A stretch of DNA of 14,221 nt from CAZEJK01 sp964512045. GTDB lineage: Bacteria; Acidobacteriota; Thermoanaerobaculia; Thermoanaerobaculales; Sulfomarinibacteraceae. Shown piece after piece: positions 1-7,128 of this stretch (position 1 is the stretch's first letter; the number at the start of each line of letters is the position of its first letter). The notes under the pieces were generated by a model. That model saw only the letters and a list, made by a program, of their open reading frames with translations, was not told where the DNA came from and did not search any database. The stretch is taken from contig CAZEJK010000132.1 of assembly GCA_964512045.1 (NCBI GenBank), forward strand, positions 1 to 14,221, in the 5' to 3' direction. A program made the position numbers and the translations under genes.

Positions 1-246
1 TCCAGTCTCGTTGACCAAGCGATACGGGCTGCCTCCAGCGTCCCGTTGAACCTCTCAGAAAGTGATGGCCGCACCGGCAAGGACCGCCGGCACCTCCGTC
101 GGGTCGCCTACGGCTCCGCCAAGGAAACCAAGGTCGCTCTGGAGATGCTGGCCGACATCGAGGCGATCGATCGCCGCACGGCCCACGAGGCCGTCGCGCT
201 GATGGATCGCGTCTGTGCGATGACCTGGAAGCTCATCGGAGACTGA
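1..246 (+). CDS. Four helix bundle protein, C-terminal part (5' end outside window)
   Basis: The frame is open from base 1 and ends with TGA at 244-246, so about 81 C-terminal residues are visible. The text 'AIRAASSVPLNLSES' followed by a helix with 'YGSAKETKVALEML' and then 'ALMDRVCAMTWKLIG' is the usual pattern of the four-helix-bundle family first described as proteins encoded by 23S rRNA intervening sequences. Family members are about 110-130 residues and their molecular role is not established. Here the gene stands away from any visible rRNA. A TTG at 46 could be read as a start, but the family motif begins upstream of it, so the gene is better called partial. The neighbour downstream is a dead transposase. 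Confidence 0.8.
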   Translation, partial: SSLVDQAIRAASSVPLNLSESDGRTGKDRRHLRRVAYGSAKETKVALEMLADIEAIDRRTAHEAVALMDRVCAMTWKLIGD

Positions 247-344
247 ACGAAGCTCGCTACCAAAGCTGCCTCGCCGGGGGCCGCGGGCCGGGTCCGGGCT
301 GAGGCGTCGTCGCTCCTGCCACGCCTGCTCGTCTCGATTGGCCC
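247..344. other. Short GC-rich intergenic spacer
   Basis: About 100 bases between the four-helix-bundle gene and the end of the transposase remnant. It contains a GC-rich self-complementary stretch around 283-295 (GGGCCGCGGGCC). I see no gene and could not pick out a convincing IS3-type terminal repeat here, although one end of the element should lie in it. Confidence 0.4.
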
Positions 345-907
345 TCACGCAGCGAGCGCGTGCACCTCCGCTGGCTTGCGCATCCCCAGCGTCGTGTGCG
401 GACGACGCGTGTTGTACAGCTCGACCGCCTGCGCCACCGACCGACGAGCCTGTCCTCTGCTCCGAAAGGTGTTCCGAAGTCCATACTCCTGCTTCAAAAT
501 CCCGTTCAATCGCTCAGCAACGCTGTTCTCAGCGCAGTGGTTCTCCTCCGCCATGCCTCATCCTCAGCCCGCTCTCGGTGGCTCGGTTCACGTACCTATG
601 CGAGCAGTACTGGCATCCGTGGTCCGAGTGATGAATCGGTTGATATCCCTCCGGCAGCTCAGACAACGCCTCGTCCAGGGCACTCAGTGCTCCACGAGTC
701 GAGAGATCTGATGAGCAGCTCGAACCCACAATCTTGTGCGAGTAGCTCTCCCTTCCCATACTGCCTCATCCACCGTCGCACTGTCGTGCAGTCCTTGACC
801 CCGTACGCCCGCGCCGCCTCGTGCGCACTCCGAAACCTCCCCGACGCCACCTCCTCCACCACCTGTTGCTTGAACGCCTCGCTGTATCGAATCTCTATCC
901 CTGACAC
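345..907 (-). pseudogene. IS3-family transposase remnant (OrfA/OrfB, deleted and frameshifted)
   Basis: Three reading-frame pieces on the minus strand line up as one broken IS3-type transposase. The OrfA piece (from about 907 down to about 745) has 'IRYSEAFKQQVVEEV' and the helix-turn-helix 'SAHEAARAYGVKDCTTVRRW'. At about 738-750 it jumps straight into the middle of OrfB ('SHKIVG...', then 'HHSDHGCQYCS' with the second catalytic Asp). This removes the end of OrfA and the start of OrfB, including the first catalytic Asp. A second break lies near 554: 'GLRM' continues in another frame as 'MAEENHCAENSVAERLNGI', explained by one extra base (AGGCATG where AGCATG is expected). This last piece holds the catalytic Glu and the 'YNTRRPHTTLG' end, and stops at 345-347. 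The deletion and the frameshift together make it non-functional. Confidence 0.85.
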
Positions 908-939
908 CTCAGTCGCCTCCTCCCGATGACAACCTATGT

Positions 940-965
940 CAGTACGACACCCCCATCCCGTACTG
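940..965. promoter_or_regulatory. 7-bp inverted repeat upstream of the kinase
   Basis: CAGTACG at 940-946 and CGTACTG at 959-965 form a perfect inverted repeat with a 12-bp spacer, ending 36 bases before the kinase start codon. It could be an operator, or it could straddle the OrfA-side end of the IS remnant, whose border may be near 948. No clear -35/-10 pair accompanies it. Confidence 0.3.
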
Positions 966-1001
966 TGCAACCGGTGATCTCGGCCGTGCTAACGTGCTGA
1001 T

Positions 1002-4000
1002 GTGAACAAGGCTCCAAGCGACGAGCTGCACAACGACGACACCGCCATATTCGGCGCAGAAGCGGAGTCGGACGAGCCGGGCGTGACGCCACCGCCGCCG
1101 CTCGAGCCGTGGGGACGGTACTCGGAGATCCGGCCGCTGGCCACCGGTGGGATGGGTCACATCTACCGGGCCACCGACACGCAGCTCGGTCGGGATGTGG
1201 TGCTCAAGGTGCTGCGCGGTCACGAGCCGAAGCAGGTGCAACGCCTGCTGCGCGAGGCGCGAGCGCAGGCCAGCGTCGAGCACCCGGGCGTCTGCCGGAT
1301 CTACGACAGTGGCAGCGTCAACGACCGCCCTTACCTGGCGATGCAGCTGATCGAGGGCGTGACGCTCGGCCGGGCGGCGGAGTCGATGACGCTGGAGGAG
1401 AAGGTTCGTGCGGTTGCGGAGGCGGCCGATGCGTTGCACGCTGCCCACCGTGCGGGGCTGGTCCATCGCGATGTGAAGCCGAGCAACATCCTCGTGCAGG
1501 CGAACCCGGACGGAGGGTGGACGCCGTACGTTGTCGACTTCGGTCTCGCCCGGGAGCCCGAGGATCAGCGGCTCACCGCGACGGACGCGATCGTGGGCAC
1601 ACCGTCGTTCCTTGCCCCGGAGCAGGCGCGCGGGCGTCAGGTCGACCGCAGGAGCGACGTCTACGGGCTCGGCGCCACGCTGTACTCGCTGCTGACCGGG
1701 AGCCCGCCGTTCGATGGTGCGAGCCGTGTCGATACGGTCGTGAAGCTGCTGCAGGAGGAGCCGCGGCCGTTACGACAGGCCAATCCCTCGCTGCCGGTGG
1801 ACCTGGAGACCATCGTTGGCAAGTGTCTGGAGAAAGACCCTGCCCGCCGGTATCAGTCGATGCATGCTCTGGCCGCCGATCTGCGCCGCTTCCTGGATGG
1901 CGAGCCGATCGTGGCGCGGCGAGGGTCGTTCTGGTACCGGCTCGCGAAGCGTGCGCGCAAGCACCGCGTTGTCGTTGTAGCTGCAGCGATTGCCACGGCG
2001 CTACTGCTGCTGCAAGGAGCTGTGGCTGTGCAGACGCTGTGGCGCGACCGACAGAGAGCGGAGACGACGCGCCGGCTGACGCAGGAGGTGCTCCAGGTGG
2101 AGTCGATGCTGCGGTATGCCGCCCTGATGCCGCCCCACGACACCACCGCCGACGCTGAGCGGGCTCGCCAGCGGATTGAGAGAATCGCTGCGACCTTGTC
2201 GTCAGCGCCACGCTGGGTAGCGGCGCCAACCCACGCGAGTGTTGGCCGCGGGATGCTGGCCCTCGGAGACTCCGCTGCAGCGCGCGAGCACCTGCAGCGG
2301 GCGATGCAGCTGGGCCACCGTTCGGACGAGGTGGAGCTGTATCTGGGACGTGCGCTCGCCGAGCTGTACATCGAGGCGCGCCGGAACGCGGGGTGGATCG
2401 GCGACGATCAGCTGCGGGAGCAGAGGATCGAGGCAGTTGACCGGGAGCTGAGGGCTCCGGCTCTCGAGCATCTGAGTCGCGCCAGTGGGTTCTCGTCGCC
2501 TGGGGTTGCGGCCTACGTGCAGGCGCTGGTGGCGTCGTTCGAAGGGAACGACGAGCTGGCGTTGCAGCAGGCTCGGCAGGCAGCGGCCGAGGCCGGATGG
2601 CTGTTCGAGGCACAGCACCTTGAAGGACGAGTCCTGCTCGATCAGTTCGAGGATGCGGTCGATGCGGGGGACTACGATCTGGCTCGTGAGCGGTTCGATG
2701 ACGCTCTGCAGGCGCTCAAGGCCGCCGAAGACCTGGCCCGAAGCGACCTGCAGATCAAGATCAGTCTGATCACCCTCTGGCATCACCGCCACGAGCTGGC
2801 GGTCACGGCCGGCTCCTCCGGCGACGAGGAGTTCGCGGCTGCCGTGGATCTGTGCGCTGCGGGGCATCAGATCGCTCCGGATCATTTTGATCTGCTCACG
2901 GCCGAGGTGACGCTCTACGCCCACCGGGCGACGCACCTCCTCCGGCAGGGTCGCGACGTGACCGAGATGCTCGACCACGCCATCGCTGCGGGCGAGAAGG
3001 TCCTGTCTGCCGAGCCTGACAACCTGCTCGCACTGATCCGCCTCGGACTGGCGTACCGGCTTCGGGCGATGAGGGCGATGCGAACGGGTGGTGATCCTAC
3101 AGAGGACCTGGAGCGGGCCGGGGAGATCCTGGCGCGTGCCCGCGATCTGAACCCGAACTCGATCTACACCCACAACCGCCTCGGTAACCTGGCGACGCTC
3201 CGTGGGATGCTGCTCGCCGACCGCGGCGAGGATCCGACGGAGGCGTATCGGGAGGCGATCTCGAGCCTCGAGCGGGCGCATGAGATCGACCCGTCCGCCT
3301 ACGCCGCACTGACGAACCTGGGAACGGCTCTCGTCTACCTGGCCGAGCATCGGATCGACAGCGGGCGCGATGCCAACGATCAGCTGGAGCGTGCCATCAC
3401 GGTGTACCGCCAGGCGGTCGAGCTGAACCCGAACCATCCGTCGCTCTACAACAACCTCGGCACTGCCTACCTGACGCTGGGGTTCGCTCGCTACGAGGCC
3501 GGGCAGGACCCCCGCAAGCCGTTGGATGAGGCCGAGTCGGTGTATACCGCCGCCCTCGAGCTCAAGCCTGACTACGCGTTTGCGCTGTACAACATCGCGT
3601 TCGGCGCGCGCCTCCGCGGGGCCTGGGAGGCCGAGCATCAGCACGATCCGAGCGAGCAGCTCGAGCGGGCGCGACAGCTCATCGGCCGCGCTGCAGCGGT
3701 GGACCCGAGCGACGGGGACATGCCCGCCGAGCGTGCGCAGATCGAGCTCGTCGCAGCGAGATGGGCGGCGCAGAACGGACGCTCGCCTGTGTCCTCGCTT
3801 GCACTGGCGCGTCGGCAGATCGATGCGGCCCTCGCTCTCAACCCGTCAAGCCCCGAGTACCACCTCGTTGTCGCCGAGACCTGGTTGGCGGAGGCACGCT
3901 GGTCCGTTGCACGCGGATCGAGCGTTGCGGACGCGGTACGTGCAGGTCTCGACGCGGCGGCCACAACCCTCGAGCTCAACCCGAAGCTGGCGCGGGCTCA

Positions 4001-4178
4001 TGCCGTGCGCGGCGCTCTGCTGCTCGAGGCGAGCCTGCTCGAGCCGGACGACGGGGCGACTCGGGAACGAGCGCGCGAGGCGCTGGCGAAGGCGTTCGAG
4101 ATCAAGCCGCAGCTCGAGCGGGAGTTCGCCGAGGCGTGGAGCGAGGTGGCGCCGCAGGCTGACCCGGGCTCCCGCTGA
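1002..4178 (+). CDS. Transmembrane Ser/Thr protein kinase with long TPR tail
   Basis: This 1058-residue protein has a Pkn-type kinase domain at about residues 40-300. Visible motifs are a glycine-rich loop variant (ATGGMG, 47-52), the ATP lysine in VLKV (K69), a helix-C Glu (about E85), HRDVKPSN (155-162, catalytic D157), DFG (179-181) and APE (205-207), so it should be active. A single hydrophobic segment at about 322-343 follows a basic stretch, placing the kinase in the cytoplasm and the rest outside. The remaining 700 residues are helical TPR-like repeats. From about 660 they run as 46-48-residue units with a 'G-x-DP' insert between helices. GTG at 1002 is the first possible start, since an in-frame TAA sits at 990-992. 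No Shine-Dalgarno is evident. Such kinases probably sense or assemble protein partners through the TPRs; the target is unknown. Confidence 0.9.
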   Translation: MNKAPSDELHNDDTAIFGAEAESDEPGVTPPPPLEPWGRYSEIRPLATGGMGHIYRATDTQLGRDVVLKVLRGHEPKQVQRLLREARAQASVEHPGVCRIYDSGSVNDRPYLAMQLIEGVTLGRAAESMTLEEKVRAVAEAADALHAAHRAGLVHRDVKPSNILVQANPDGGWTPYVVDFGLAREPEDQRLTATDAIVGTPSFLAPEQARGRQVDRRSDVYGLGATLYSLLTGSPPFDGASRVDTVVKLLQEEPRPLRQANPSLPVDLETIVGKCLEKDPARRYQSMHALAADLRRFLDGEPIVARRGSFWYRLAKRARKHRVVVVAAAIATALLLLQGAVAVQTLWRDRQRAETTRRLTQEVLQVESMLRYAALMPPHDTTADAERARQRIERIAATLSSAPRWVAAPTHASVGRGMLALGDSAAAREHLQRAMQLGHRSDEVELYLGRALAELYIEARRNAGWIGDDQLREQRIEAVDRELRAPALEHLSRASGFSSPGVAAYVQALVASFEGNDELALQQARQAAAEAGWLFEAQHLEGRVLLDQFEDAVDAGDYDLARERFDDALQALKAAEDLARSDLQIKISLITLWHHRHELAVTAGSSGDEEFAAAVDLCAAGHQIAPDHFDLLTAEVTLYAHRATHLLRQGRDVTEMLDHAIAAGEKVLSAEPDNLLALIRLGLAYRLRAMRAMRTGGDPTEDLERAGEILARARDLNPNSIYTHNRLGNLATLRGMLLADRGEDPTEAYREAISSLERAHEIDPSAYAALTNLGTALVYLAEHRIDSGRDANDQLERAITVYRQAVELNPNHPSLYNNLGTAYLTLGFARYEAGQDPRKPLDEAESVYTAALELKPDYAFALYNIAFGARLRGAWEAEHQHDPSEQLERARQLIGRAAAVDPSDGDMPAERAQIELVAARWAAQNGRSPVSSLALARRQIDAALALNPSSPEYHLVVAETWLAEARWSVARGSSVADAVRAGLDAAATTLELNPKLARAHAVRGALLLEASLLEPDDGATRERAREALAKAFEIKPQLEREFAEAWSEVAPQADPGSR

Positions 4179-4213
4179 GCTGTGGACTGCTCTTCGGCAT
4201 CTTCCTGAGAGAG

Positions 4214-4242
4214 TTGACTACGTCATATGACTAAGTCATCAT
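4214..4242 (+). promoter_or_regulatory. Probable autoregulated promoter/operator of the first toxin-antitoxin pair
   Basis: Two tandem palindromes, TGACTACGTCA (4215-4225) and TGACTAAGTCA (4228-4238), lie 13 bp apart centre to centre, just before the antitoxin start. The second extends to ATGACTAAGTCAT. They overlap a possible -35 TTGACT (4214-4219) with a 17-bp spacer to a -10-like CATCAT (4237-4242). This would place transcription start at about the ATG at 4249, that is, a leaderless message. No Shine-Dalgarno is visible before that ATG. Antitoxins of the Phd/YefM family commonly bind paired palindromes at their own promoter, so this is the expected operator. Confidence 0.55.
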
Positions 4243-4248
4243 CGACCG

Positions 4249-4473
4249 ATGAAGACGGTGACCATTCACGAGGCGAAGACCCATCTCTCTCGGCTGGTCC
4301 GGGAGGCACTCGACGGTGAGGAGATCGTGATCGCCCGGGGCCGCGAGCCGCTGGTTCGGCTCGTCCCGTTGCCCGAGGCTCGGTCTGGTCGGAGGTTCGG
4401 TACGGCTGCAGGTCTCATCGCGATGTCGGAGGACTTCGACGGTCCCCTCGAGGACTTTGATGACTACCGGTGA
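4249..4473 (+). CDS. Type II antitoxin, Phd/YefM family
   Basis: 74 residues. The start 'MKTVTIHEAKTHLSRLVREAL' followed by 'GEEIVIARGREPLVRLVPL' is the standard N-terminal fold of Phd/YefM ('prevent-host-death') antitoxins. This fold binds the operator DNA as a dimer. The acidic tail 'SEDFDGPLEDFDDYR' is typical of the toxin-wrapping C-terminus. It overlaps the following PIN toxin gene by 14 bases, so the two are translated as a pair. Antitoxin plus toxin would bind the tandem palindromes just upstream and repress their own promoter. No ribosome binding site is obvious, which agrees with a leaderless start. Confidence 0.88.
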   Translation: MKTVTIHEAKTHLSRLVREALDGEEIVIARGREPLVRLVPLPEARSGRRFGTAAGLIAMSEDFDGPLEDFDDYR

Positions 4474-4864
4474 CGACTCTCGGCTGCTGCTCGACACACA
4501 CGCTTTTCTGTGGTTGGCGACGGGCGATCCGCGGGTCGACGAACGGCTTCGAGGCCAGCTGGCGGATCCGAGCGTCGAGCTGCTGCTGAGCGTCGCCAGC
4601 ATCTGGGAGATGGCGATCAAGAAGAGCCTCGGTAAGCTGGCGGTTCAGCTTCCTTTGCAGCAGCTGCTGAACCGGCAGTGCGAGGCCATGGTCGTTGGTG
4701 TTCTCGACATCCGGACGGCGCACGCCCTCGCTGTGGAGAGCTTGCCGTTCCACCACCGCGATCCGTTTGATCGGCTGCTCGTCGCCCAGGCGTTGACCGA
4801 AGGGGTGGCGATCGTCAGCAGGGACCAGATCTTCGACAGCTACTCGGTTCCTCGTTTGTGGTGA
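4460..4864 (+). CDS. vapC: PIN-domain ribonuclease toxin (VapC type), partner of the Phd antitoxin
   Basis: 134 residues from ATG 4460; a TTG directly upstream at 4457 is possible but less likely. The metal-binding acidic residues of a PIN nuclease are all present: D12 in LLLDTHAFLW, E50 in SIWEMAIK, and D101/D104 in HHRDPFDRLLVAQ, followed by D122. 'LLDTHAFLW...SIWEMAIKKSLGKL' is typical of the PIN subgroup that pairs with Phd/YefM-type antitoxins. The family cuts RNA, often tRNA or rRNA, when the antitoxin is degraded. It is intact and probably functional. The start codon lies inside the end of the antitoxin gene. Confidence 0.9.
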   Translation: MTTGDDSRLLLDTHAFLWLATGDPRVDERLRGQLADPSVELLLSVASIWEMAIKKSLGKLAVQLPLQQLLNRQCEAMVVGVLDIRTAHALAVESLPFHHRDPFDRLLVAQALTEGVAIVSRDQIFDSYSVPRLW

Positions 4865-5066
4865 ATGCTCAGCGCCAGGATGCCTGCGTTTCGGCATCTT
4901 GATCCTCGGGAGCCGGTTGAAGCAGCCCTGGCGGGTTCCGAGGGCGTGACCAGGCGACGGCTTCTGCGCCACGGGAGAGGTCGAACGAGAACACCTTCTG
5001 CAACCCTGACGCGGCCGTGGGACCGTCGCGATCGGAGTATCCCTTCGGTTGCGGCCCGCGGCCGTG
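4865..5066. other. Non-coding spacer between convergent toxin and tryptophanase genes
   Basis: About 200 bases with no credible gene. It holds a small stem-loop 14 bases after the toxin stop (GATGCC 4879-4884 paired with GGCATC 4893-4898, 8-base loop, no T tract). It also holds one copy of a dispersed repeat (5009-5063) that begins three bases beyond the tryptophanase stop codon. Confidence 0.6.
5009..5063 (-). repeat. 55-bp dispersed repeat, copy A (minus orientation)
   Basis: Read on the minus strand, these 55 bases align without gaps to 7902-7956 on the plus strand, with 45 of 55 identical by hand count. The first 15 bases (GGCCGCGGGCCGCAA) are identical. The proximal part contains a CGGCC-GCG-GGCCG palindrome that could form a hairpin in the tryptophanase transcript just after its stop codon. 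Confidence 0.75.
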
Positions 5067-6443
5067 TTAGCCCTCCAGCGGCTCGAAGTGACAGGTGAAG
5101 TGGCGCAAGAACTCTGGCTGCTCGGTGATCCGGTAGCCGGGGATCGTGTCACGGTGGTTCCAGACCTCCTCGATGACCTCGATGAGGTAATCGAAGTGGC
5201 TCTGGGTGTACACGCGTCGCGGGAACGCCAGGCGAACGAGCTCGAGTGGTGAGGGCTGCTCGACGCCGTTGTCGTCCACGCTGGCGAACATCACGCTGCC
5301 GAGCTCGACGGAGCGGACCCCACCGGCCAGGTAGAGGGCGTTGACGACGCCGATGCCGGGGTAGTGGAGCGGATCGATGTGCGGCAGCATCTTCGCGGCG
5401 TCGAGGAAGACAGCGTGTCCACCGGCGGGCTGGACCATCGGGATGCCCATGGTCTCGAGCTTGTGCACCATGTACTCGACGGTGGCGTGGCGGTAGACCT
5501 GATAGTCAGGGTCCAGGGCCTCGTACAGGCCGACCGCGATCGCCTCGAGGTCGCGACCGGCCAGTCCTCCATACGTGGGGAACCCCTCGCGGAGGATCAG
5601 CAGGTTGCGGAACTTCACAGCCCACTCTTGGTTACGGCAGACCAGGAAGCCGCCGATGTTGGCGAGCCCGTCCTTCTTGCAGCTCATCGTGGCGCCGTCG
5701 GCGAGGGCGAACATCTCCTGGGCGATTGAAAGCAACGAGCGGTTCTCATAGCCGGGCTCGCGGTGCTGGACGAAGTAGGCGTTCTCGGCGAACCGGCACG
5801 CGTCGATGATCAGCGGGATCCCGTGCTCGGAAAGAACCTCCTTCACCGCCTTGAGGTTCGCCATGGAGACCGGTTGGCCGCCGCCAGTGTTGTTGGTGAC
5901 GGTCATCATCGCGAACGGGATCTTCTCGGTGCCGTGGGTGGCGATGCAGTTGCGCAGGGCGTCCACGTCCATGTTGCCCTTGAACGGCGCCGCCGTGCCG
6001 GTATCGTGTGCCTCGTCGCACGGAAGGTTGACAGCCACTGCGCCGCGGTACTCGATGTTCGCGCGGGTGGTGTCGAAGTGGCCGTTGTTCGGGATGATGT
6101 CGCCGGGAGAGAGGATGCACTCGGCGAGGATCGCCTCGGCGGCACGGCCCTGGTGCGTGGGGAGCACGTGCTCCATGCTGGTGATGTCGCGAACCGCCTG
6201 CTCGAACCGCTTCCACGAGCGACTGCCGGCGTAGCTCTCATCGCCGAGCATCATCGCGGCCCACTGCTCGGTCGACATGGCGCCCGTGCCGCTGTCGGTG
6301 AGCAGGTCGATGCAGCAGTCCTCGGCGTCGATCAGGAACACGTTGTAGTGTGCTGCGCGCAACTTCTCCTCACGTTGCTCGCGAGTGGTGATCTTGATCG
6401 GCTCGGTCATCTTGATGCGGAACGGTTCGATGATCGTTTTCAC
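5067..6443 (-). CDS. tnaA: Tryptophanase (tryptophan indole-lyase, PLP enzyme)
   Basis: 458 residues, the normal size for the tryptophanase/tyrosine phenol-lyase family. It is cytosolic and PLP-dependent, converting L-tryptophan to indole, pyruvate and ammonia. Family motifs are 'IDLLTDSGTGAMS', 'PTHQGR', 'NNTGGGQPVSMANLK', 'DACRFAENAYF' (D214, R217) and 'MSCKKDGLANIGGFL' with the PLP lysine at K257. Two positions separate the two enzymes. Residue 381, Arg in tyrosine phenol-lyase, is Leu here, matching the aliphatic residue of tryptophanases. Residue 448, Phe in tyrosine phenol-lyase, is His here ('LRHFT'), as in tryptophanase. GTG is the start, with GGAGG at 6450-6454 six bases upstream. 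The start overlaps the stop of the TetR-type gene by four bases (GTGA), so the two are coupled. No tnaC-like leader peptide is present. Confidence 0.88.
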   Translation of the reverse strand: MKTIIEPFRIKMTEPIKITTREQREEKLRAAHYNVFLIDAEDCCIDLLTDSGTGAMSTEQWAAMMLGDESYAGSRSWKRFEQAVRDITSMEHVLPTHQGRAAEAILAECILSPGDIIPNNGHFDTTRANIEYRGAVAVNLPCDEAHDTGTAAPFKGNMDVDALRNCIATHGTEKIPFAMMTVTNNTGGGQPVSMANLKAVKEVLSEHGIPLIIDACRFAENAYFVQHREPGYENRSLLSIAQEMFALADGATMSCKKDGLANIGGFLVCRNQEWAVKFRNLLILREGFPTYGGLAGRDLEAIAVGLYEALDPDYQVYRHATVEYMVHKLETMGIPMVQPAGGHAVFLDAAKMLPHIDPLHYPGIGVVNALYLAGGVRSVELGSVMFASVDDNGVEQPSPLELVRLAFPRRVYTQSHFDYLIEVIEEVWNHRDTIPGYRITEQPEFLRHFTCHFEPLEG

Positions 6444-7036
6444 GGTCCACCTCCATTGGAGTGTGCGTCTGGTTCTGGTTGCGAGCTATCGCCTTCGATC
6501 GTTGCGAGAAGGGCTCCCTGGAGGAGCTGGAGCAGCTCGGTGTAGCGCTGTGGGCTCAGCGATGGACGGATCTGCTGGGCGCCGACGTAGAAGGCGTAGC
6601 GGATGACTGCCAGGGCTGCTGCGCTTCCGGCGTGGTCGGTGGCGAGGCTGAAGAGCTCCTCGAGGTAGCCGATCCGCTGGCGATCGACACGCTCCTGGAC
6701 CCGCATCACCGCGGGATCGCGCAGCGCCCAGGCGCGGATCGCCACCTCGAGCTCCGGGTCGAACAGCTCCTCCCCGAGACGGGTCAGGGTCAGGTCGCGT
6801 TCGGAGAAGCTGCACCCGGTGCTGCTCGCGGCGATCAGACGGTGGGTGAGCTGCTCCTCCCAGCTCGCGAGGAGCGCTTCGGAGAAGGCCTCTCGGCTGG
6901 CGAAGTGATGGTAGAAGGAGCCCTTGGTGACGCCGAGCCGTCTGCTGAGATGATCGATGGTGAGCGCGCCGGCGCCCGCCTCCTTGAGCACCTCGAATCC
7001 TGCCTGCAACCAGGCTTTCTGGCTCACTCTGGCCAT
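6440..7036 (-). CDS. TetR/AcrR-family transcriptional regulator of the tryptophanase operon
   Basis: 198 residues from the ATG at 7036 ('MARVSQKAWLQAGFEVL'). The frame stays open further upstream, but that stretch crosses the promoter and operator, so the shorter start is right. The N-terminal helix-turn-helix is canonical: 'ALTIDHLSRRLGVTKGSFYHHF' (about residues 24-45). The rest is a helical ligand-binding and dimer domain. The family usually represses its own promoter until a small ligand binds. The gene is first in an operon with tryptophanase, joined by a GTGA overlap, and a palindrome sits over its own -10 region. The ligand is unknown; tryptophan, indole or another aromatic compound are reasonable guesses from context only. 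Confidence 0.9.
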   Translation of the reverse strand: MARVSQKAWLQAGFEVLKEAGAGALTIDHLSRRLGVTKGSFYHHFASREAFSEALLASWEEQLTHRLIAASSTGCSFSERDLTLTRLGEELFDPELEVAIRAWALRDPAVMRVQERVDRQRIGYLEELFSLATDHAGSAAALAVIRYAFYVGAQQIRPSLSPQRYTELLQLLQGALLATIEGDSSQPEPDAHSNGGGP

Positions 7037-7057
7037 GACGGCGGCCTCAAGAACATA

Positions 7058-7092
7058 CCATACCGTATAGTATGGAAACCCGGAGCTGTCAA
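7058..7092 (-). promoter_or_regulatory. Sigma-70-type promoter with TetR operator for the regulator-tryptophanase operon
   Basis: On the minus strand a perfect -35 TTGACA (plus 7087-7092) is followed by a 17-base spacer and a -10 TATACG (plus 7064-7069). An inverted repeat, CCATAC-N6-GTATGG (7058-7075), covers the -10 box, which is where a TetR-type repressor would block transcription. The element lies 21 bases upstream of the regulator's ATG, as expected for autorepression of the two-gene operon. Confidence 0.75.
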
Positions 7093-7128
7093 GCGACGGT
7101 CGCGTGGCGGTGGGTGCGGATCGGTTGA

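Noticed and set aside
283..295. Third copy of the 55-bp repeat, suggested by GGCCGCGGGCCG
   Set aside because: Similarity stops after about 12 GC-rich self-complementary bases.
2202..3644. 480-residue open frame on the minus strand inside the kinase gene
   Set aside because: It is antisense to a clear kinase/TPR gene in high-GC DNA, has no recognisable domain, and mirrors the TPR codons.
4879..4898. Stem-loop after the first PIN toxin as an intrinsic terminator
   Set aside because: The stem is only six pairs and no T tract follows.
4865..5098. Open frame directly after the first PIN toxin
   Set aside because: It covers a stem-loop and the dispersed repeat, is Arg-rich without motifs, and runs into the 3' end of tryptophanase.
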